A stretch of 64,000 nt of DNA from NCBI GenBank assembly GCA_035546295.1, contig DATKBT010000132.1:17285-81284 (forward strand). Reading direction: 5' to 3'. Position numbers and translations under genes: made by a program. The notes below the pieces were generated by a model. The model was not told where the DNA came from. It ran no database searches and worked only from the letters and a program-made list of their open reading frames with translations. This DNA comes from DATKBT01 sp035546295. Lineage in GTDB: Bacteria > Acidobacteriota > Thermoanaerobaculia > Multivoradales > Multivoraceae. Shown piece by piece: positions 60,903 through 64,000 of the stretch (position 1 is the stretch's first letter; each line of letters opens with the position of its first letter).

Positions 60903-61583
60903 ATGCCCGCCCTCGATCGAGCGCACCGCTGGATGCGATCCTCGCCCTTCCTCTACCGGTTCACGCTGTTCACGCGGATCCTGCTCGCCGCCGGCTTTCT
61001 GCCGACCGGGATGGTCAAGCTCCTGGGAGAGCGGTTCACGACGATCCCGGTCGACCAGCCGATCGGGGCGTTCTTCGAGGCCATGTACCAGACCGGGCTC
61101 TACTGGCAGTTCCTCGGAGCGAGCCAGGTCGCCGCCGCGGTCCTGTTGCTGATCCCGCCCGTCGCGCACCTCGGCGCCGCGATGTTCCTGCCGATCATCC
61201 TCAACATCGTGGTGATCACGATCAGCCTCGGCTTCCGCGGCACACCCGTGATCGTGGCTCTGATGCTCCTTGCCGTGCTCTATTTGAGCGCCTGGGACTA
61301 CCACCGCTTCCGCCCTCTGCTCACGACGGCAGCGCTCGATCGGCCGGTCCCTTCGCATCGGCTCGACCGCTCGGAGAGACTGGGCTTCGCGCTGTTCGGG
61401 CTCTCGCTGATCAGCTTCTTCGGAGTCACTCGCAGCTTCCTGCGCACCGACTTGGCGCAGGTCTGCGTCCTCGGCGGGATCGCGGCGGGGCTGCTCACCC
61501 TCGGCCGGTTCACGTGGATCTCGCTGCACCCGAGAGCCGGCGGCGCACCCGCCGCGATGGACAGCGGAGGCGCCGCCCGATGA
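60903..61583 (+). CDS. DoxX-like membrane protein
   Basis: A 226-residue DoxX/DoxD-type membrane protein. ATG 60903 follows AACAGGAG by about ten bases. Four to six hydrophobic helices are visible: LFTRILLAAGFLPTGMVKLL, GLYWQFLGASQVAAAVLLLI, HLGAAMFLPIILNIVVITIS, VIVALMLLAVLYLSAWDYHR, then two more after residue 150 (FGLSLISFFGVTRSFL, QVCVLGGIAAGLLTLGRF). The first pair with LxPTGxxKL is the family signature. Family members act in sulfur-compound oxidation or membrane redox homeostasis, but here no partner is nearby. It is the last rightward gene before the repeat-rich spacer. Confidence 0.85.
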   Translation: MPALDRAHRWMRSSPFLYRFTLFTRILLAAGFLPTGMVKLLGERFTTIPVDQPIGAFFEAMYQTGLYWQFLGASQVAAAVLLLIPPVAHLGAAMFLPIILNIVVITISLGFRGTPVIVALMLLAVLYLSAWDYHRFRPLLTTAALDRPVPSHRLDRSERLGFALFGLSLISFFGVTRSFLRTDLAQVCVLGGIAAGLLTLGRFTWISLHPRAGGAPAAMDSGGAAR

Positions 61584-61623
61584 GCGCCGGATCGCTCATC
61601 AGCTGGCCCACCCGCCCAGCCGC

Positions 61624-61758
61624 CCGTCCTCCCCGGCGGGCTAGTTCGACGTGGAAGTAGTGCCCATCGACGGTGACGATCCGACCCCGGTGGGTCAACA
61701 CGGCGACCGAGTCGTCGTTGGCGATCCACTCGTGCTCGACTGGCTGACGGCCTTCGAT
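61624..61758 (-). pseudogene. Possible protein remnant, unrecognised
   Basis: Forty-five codons read IEGRQPVEHEWIANDDSV, then LTHRGRIVTVDGHYFHVELA, alternating hydrophobic residues unlike a shadow frame. No start codon or ribosome-binding site is present, and the segment ends at the edge of the inverted-repeat unit. I do not recognise the family. It may be a fragment of a gene destroyed when the repeat unit formed. Confidence 0.25.
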
Positions 61759-61813
61759 GGATAGCCCCTGCCTCGTTCTCGCGCTTGCGCGAGGCCAAAC
61801 ACGGGAGGCCGCT

Positions 61814-61911
61814 AGGTCGACTAGGCCAGCGGGAAGTTCACAGTCTGGTCAAGGTCCGATCAAGCAGCACCCCAAGGACGTGGATCAGCGGTTTTCAGGC
61901 CTAGTCGACCT
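61814..61911. repeat. 98-bp unit bounded by perfect 14-bp inverted repeats
   Basis: AGGTCGACTAGGCC (61814-61827) and GGCCTAGTCGACCT (61898-61911) are perfect inverted repeats around 70 bp. The ends contain CTAG and GTCGAC palindromes. The shape fits a short miniature element or an RNA hairpin. Confidence 0.7.
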
Positions 61912-61952
61912 GAGCCCGCGCCGCTTGCGGCGCTTGGGCGGGGAACATGAGC

Positions 61953-62024
61953 TAGCGGGCTCGTGGTATGACCGCGCCTCGCCCCGCCGCTCGTTAGGGA
62001 GTGGTGACCACCACGAGCCCGCTA
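61953..62024. repeat. Dispersed palindrome copy 2, 72-bp unit
   Basis: TAGCGGGCTCGTGGT (61953-61967) and ACCACGAGCCCGCTA (62010-62024) are perfect 15-bp inverted repeats. The right arm with its neighbours (62001-62023) is identical over 23 bases to the reverse complement of part of 44347-44378. Confidence 0.8.
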
Positions 62025-62131
62025 CGCCTAGGACGCGCATCGGATCACGTCCCGTCGAGCCTTCGTCGAAGCGCCTTGCCAGCGAACAGAACGATCTCGC
62101 GACTTGGGCGCCGAACCACTGTTCCAGGACA

Positions 62132-63115
62132 CTAGCGACCGGCGCCGCGTACCCTCATCGGAACCGCGTAGAGCCCGGTGCGCGCCGTGATGAAGAGGGT
62201 CGAGTGGTCGGCGCCGCCGAACGCGACGTTGGCCGGCCACTCAGGCACGGCGATGCTCTCGAGCTTCTGGCCGGCTGGGGAGTAGATCGTCACACCGTCG
62301 ACCCAGGTCAGGTAGAGGTTGCCGCGCTCGTCGAGCGTCACTCCGTCGGAGCCCTGAGCCGCGAACACCCGCTTGCCGCTCAGGCGACCATCCTCGCCGA
62401 CGTCGAAGGCATAGGTCTCCCGTGGCTGGGTCGAGGCGACGTAGAGGATCTTGCCGTCGAGCGAGCCGATGATGCCGTTGGGCTTGGTCAGGTCGTCGGT
62501 GACGCGGATCAGCTCGCTGCGGTCTTGGCTCAGGTAGTAGACGTGCTCACCGTCCTGCTCAAGCGCTTCCGCCGGAGCTCCGTAGCTCGGATCGGTGAAG
62601 TAGACGCCGCCCGCGGGGTCGATCCACAGGTCGTTCGGGCTGTTGAGCCGGTTGCCTTCCCAGCGCTCGGCGAGCACCGCCGGTTCACCCGCGGCCCCCT
62701 CGGCGGGGTTGCCGAACGAGACCAGCTTGCGGGCGCCGCCGGCGCAGGCCAGCAGGTTGCCGTCGCGATCGAAGGCCAGACCGTTGGCGCCGCCCGTGCC
62801 CTCGGCGACCGTCGTCAGCGTGCCGTCGGTCGACCAGCGGTGGATCCGGCCCTCGCGCACGTCGGTGAAGTAGACGTTGCCGGCGGCGTCGGCCACCGGA
62901 CCCTCGAGGAAGGTGAAGTCGCCGGCGAGCTTCTCGACCACGGCGCCGGAAGCCACCAGGCTGTCGGATGCCGACGCCGGACGGCCGACTCCGGCCGCTC
63001 CGATCAGCAACGTGCCGGCCGCCGCGAGCGCGACACCACGGCAGGGCCCAGCGGGACCACCCCTCCTCGCCCTGGGCCTCGCCCTTCCGTCGATCCGAGG
63101 CGACGCTGCGTGCAT
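62132..63115 (-). CDS. SMP-30/gluconolactonase-family protein, exported
   Basis: ATG 63115 lies seven bases after GGAG; a start 18 bp upstream is less supported. The N-terminus has a basic region and signal peptide (GVALAAAGTLLIGAAG). The 327-residue product is a six-bladed SMP-30-type propeller: DFTFLEGPVADAAGNVYFTD supplies the Glu metal ligand, NSPNDLWIDPAGGVYFTDPS the Asn/Asp ligands, and GSDGVTLDERGNLYLTW the later Asp. KPNGIIGSLDGKILYVAST is the usual central blade. It probably hydrolyses lactones such as gluconolactone in the periplasm, which would fit the cytochrome-sugar dehydrogenase at 6997-8694, but the genes are far apart. Confidence 0.9.
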   Translation of the reverse strand: MHAASPRIDGRARPRARRGGPAGPCRGVALAAAGTLLIGAAGVGRPASASDSLVASGAVVEKLAGDFTFLEGPVADAAGNVYFTDVREGRIHRWSTDGTLTTVAEGTGGANGLAFDRDGNLLACAGGARKLVSFGNPAEGAAGEPAVLAERWEGNRLNSPNDLWIDPAGGVYFTDPSYGAPAEALEQDGEHVYYLSQDRSELIRVTDDLTKPNGIIGSLDGKILYVASTQPRETYAFDVGEDGRLSGKRVFAAQGSDGVTLDERGNLYLTWVDGVTIYSPAGQKLESIAVPEWPANVAFGGADHSTLFITARTGLYAVPMRVRGAGR

Positions 63116-63263
63116 CTCGCTTCTCCAGTCCAACGTGGTCCGTCTCCGAGCGGCGCTCTGCTGGCTTGCGTTCGACTCGCATTCTACGGCCCGATCGGCC
63201 CCGCGCGAGCTCCGAGCGTGACGAACCCGACGTCCTCGAGGGTTCTCTGGGTGTGGACGACTC

Positions 63264-63725
63264 CTACTCGGCGGGATCCTCGAGCTTGAGGCGAGCGTCC
63301 TTCAGGTAGTCGGGTCGGTAGTGCTGATGGCAGACGATGCAGGACTGGTAGAGCGGCTCGTTGAGCTCGATCAGGGCGTCGACGTCCTTGGCCATCGCCG
63401 CCTCGTAGGCGGCGATGCCGGCGTCGAGCATCAACTTGGTGTCCTTCATCCACTGCCCGTCGTCGAGAGCGCGCTGCGGCATCAGCAGGAGGTTCGCCGA
63501 CTCCGCGAGCATCAGCGCCTTCCCCTGGAGCTCGGTCCACTCGGTCTCGGTGGTCGGGGTGCGCGACGACACGTAGAGCACCGCGTCGGAGGTCGGGTAG
63601 ATCACCTTGATCATCAGCTCGCTCATCGTGCTCGCCGGGATCGGCACGACGGCAGGCTCGACCGGCTCCTGCGCCCCACCGGCCGCGACGAACAGCGTGA
63701 CCAGGGCGATCGCGACTCTCATCAT
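63264..63725 (-). CDS. Small exported c-type cytochrome (cytochrome c'-like)
   Basis: The 153-residue protein starts at ATG 63725 after GAGAGGAGAGG (a second ATG follows at once) and has a signal peptide (AIALVTLFVAAGG). Four helices precede a single C-terminal heme motif: PLYQSCIVCHQHYRPDYLKD. A heme-binding site near the C-terminus of a helical bundle matches the cytochrome c' type, though no His/Lys axial residue beyond the motif is conclusive. It probably shuttles electrons or binds a gas in the periplasm. It is followed by 150 bp with no gene and then by the SMP-30-like gene on the same strand, possibly one transcript. Confidence 0.85.
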   Translation of the reverse strand: MMRVAIALVTLFVAAGGAQEPVEPAVVPIPASTMSELMIKVIYPTSDAVLYVSSRTPTTETEWTELQGKALMLAESANLLLMPQRALDDGQWMKDTKLMLDAGIAAYEAAMAKDVDALIELNEPLYQSCIVCHQHYRPDYLKDARLKLEDPAE

Positions 63726-63770
63726 CCTCTCCTCTCGACGGCCCTCGGAGCGTAGCAGCCTGGGCAGAGC

Positions 63771-64000
63771 GTGACCCTGCTGGCGATCGAGCCGGCGGTT
63801 GCCGACGACGCCGCCGGCACCGCCTCGATCAGCGACCTCTGGGTGAGGAACGGCGAGGGCGACCGGGCCGTCGGCGGAAGGCGGCCGCAGCGGATCGTGG
63901 GCGTCTGGCTCATCTCGGTCGGCGCCTTCGGCGGCGAGCTCGCCGACGCGACCTTCGCCGACGTCACCGTGAGGTCTGGCGGCAGCGCCGTCGAGGTGTT
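63771..64000 (+). CDS. Possible gene start, cut by the window end
   Basis: The frame is open from after a stop at 63753-63755 to the end, with GTG at 63771. The peptide has regular hydrophobic alternation (RIVGVWLISVGAFGGELADA, TFADVTVRSGGSAVEV) but no recognisable domain or signal peptide, and no ribosome-binding site precedes the GTG. It is divergent from the cytochrome gene by 45 bp. It may be real or a shadow of an unseen gene; the downstream sequence would settle it. Confidence 0.25.
   Translation, partial: MTLLAIEPAVADDAAGTASISDLWVRNGEGDRAVGGRRPQRIVGVWLISVGAFGGELADATFADVTVRSGGSAVEV

Larger units (their letters stand above)
61584..62131. other. Repeat-rich spacer, possible mobile-element remnant
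   Basis: A 548-bp gene-poor region between the 3' ends of convergent genes. It contains two nested inverted-repeat units (61814-61911 and 61953-62024), a possible protein-coding remnant at 61624-61758 on the minus strand, and a GCGCTTGCGC palindrome near 61780. No transposase or integrase was recognised. Confidence 0.55.

Noticed and set aside
61780..62030. Integron attC-like site (GTTAGG core in the repeat-rich spacer)
   Set aside because: The core does not match the consensus last base and no inverse core or integrase gene is present.

Overview
The window is very GC-rich, with G or C at most third codon positions. It reads as a chromosome segment of a Gram-negative, aerobic, flagellum- or surface-sensing bacterium. 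Several protein types point to Acidobacteriota, possibly a Thermoanaerobaculia-like lineage: ADOP-type FtsX/MacB permeases, a TonB-dependent receptor with an N-terminal carboxypeptidase-regulatory-like domain, a secreted CHRD protein with its characteristic C-terminal domain, a DUF4388 protein, and several outer-membrane or periplasmic c-type cytochrome and PQQ-propeller proteins. This assignment is inference from gene content; no rRNA, tRNA, CRISPR array, IS element or replication origin was found.

Layout. 1-11 kb: a peroxiredoxin (cut by the window edge), an isoprenylcysteine-methyltransferase-like membrane protein, a cytochrome c/copper-monooxygenase-like protein (frameshifted), a TAP-like alpha/beta hydrolase, a secreted protein with four Ig-like repeats plus a VWA domain, a cytochrome c-sugar dehydrogenase fusion, a decayed ADOP permease and a PEBP-like protein. 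11-17 kb: a membrane-anchored PQQ-type propeller, the 3' remnant of a phytanoyl-CoA dioxygenase, a tiny DUF3309 protein and an AsmA-like/GT51 transglycosylase. 17-25 kb: a hypothetical protein, a sulfatase-superfamily lipoprotein with Thr at the nucleophile position, and the glyoxylate shunt as one translationally coupled pair (malate synthase then a large ICL2-type isocitrate lyase). An aldo/keto reductase, a DUF2267 protein and an HPF-cold-shock fusion (frameshifted) follow. 26-38 kb: a His-rich-tailed cytochrome c, a methyltransferase, an RCC1-GH25 lipoprotein fusion overlapping a second lipoprotein gene, a dual-specificity-phosphatase-like protein with a defective P-loop, an ADOP permease without a normal start codon, a DUF3471-like gene fragment, a serine hydrolase and a matrixin-like protease. 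38-44 kb: an ankyrin-PQQ propeller fusion (frameshifted) and a TonB-dependent receptor.

44-61 kb is the most coherent block, a chemosensory region. One operon pairs a secreted Cache-like sensor with a methyl-accepting protein (MCP). A second, leftward operon encodes a sensor-less MCP, CheW and two paralogous proteins with a C-terminal Cys/Trp motif. The divergent rightward operon encodes coiled-coil/GAF protein 1, a DUF4388 protein, CheY, coiled-coil/GAF protein 2, a P2-less CheA, CheD, CheW, CheR and CheB. Nearly all steps use 4-bp stop/start overlaps. The layout suggests a che system for something other than, or in addition to, swimming, with cytoplasmic GAF and Cys-motif proteins as additional inputs. 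61-64 kb holds DoxX, a stretch of nested inverted repeats that shares a palindrome with the 44 kb region, an SMP-30-like protein and a small c-type cytochrome.

Four otherwise intact genes are broken by a single missing or extra base in C/G runs, and a fifth lacks a canonical start codon at the expected place. Sequencing or assembly error should be excluded before calling these mutations.
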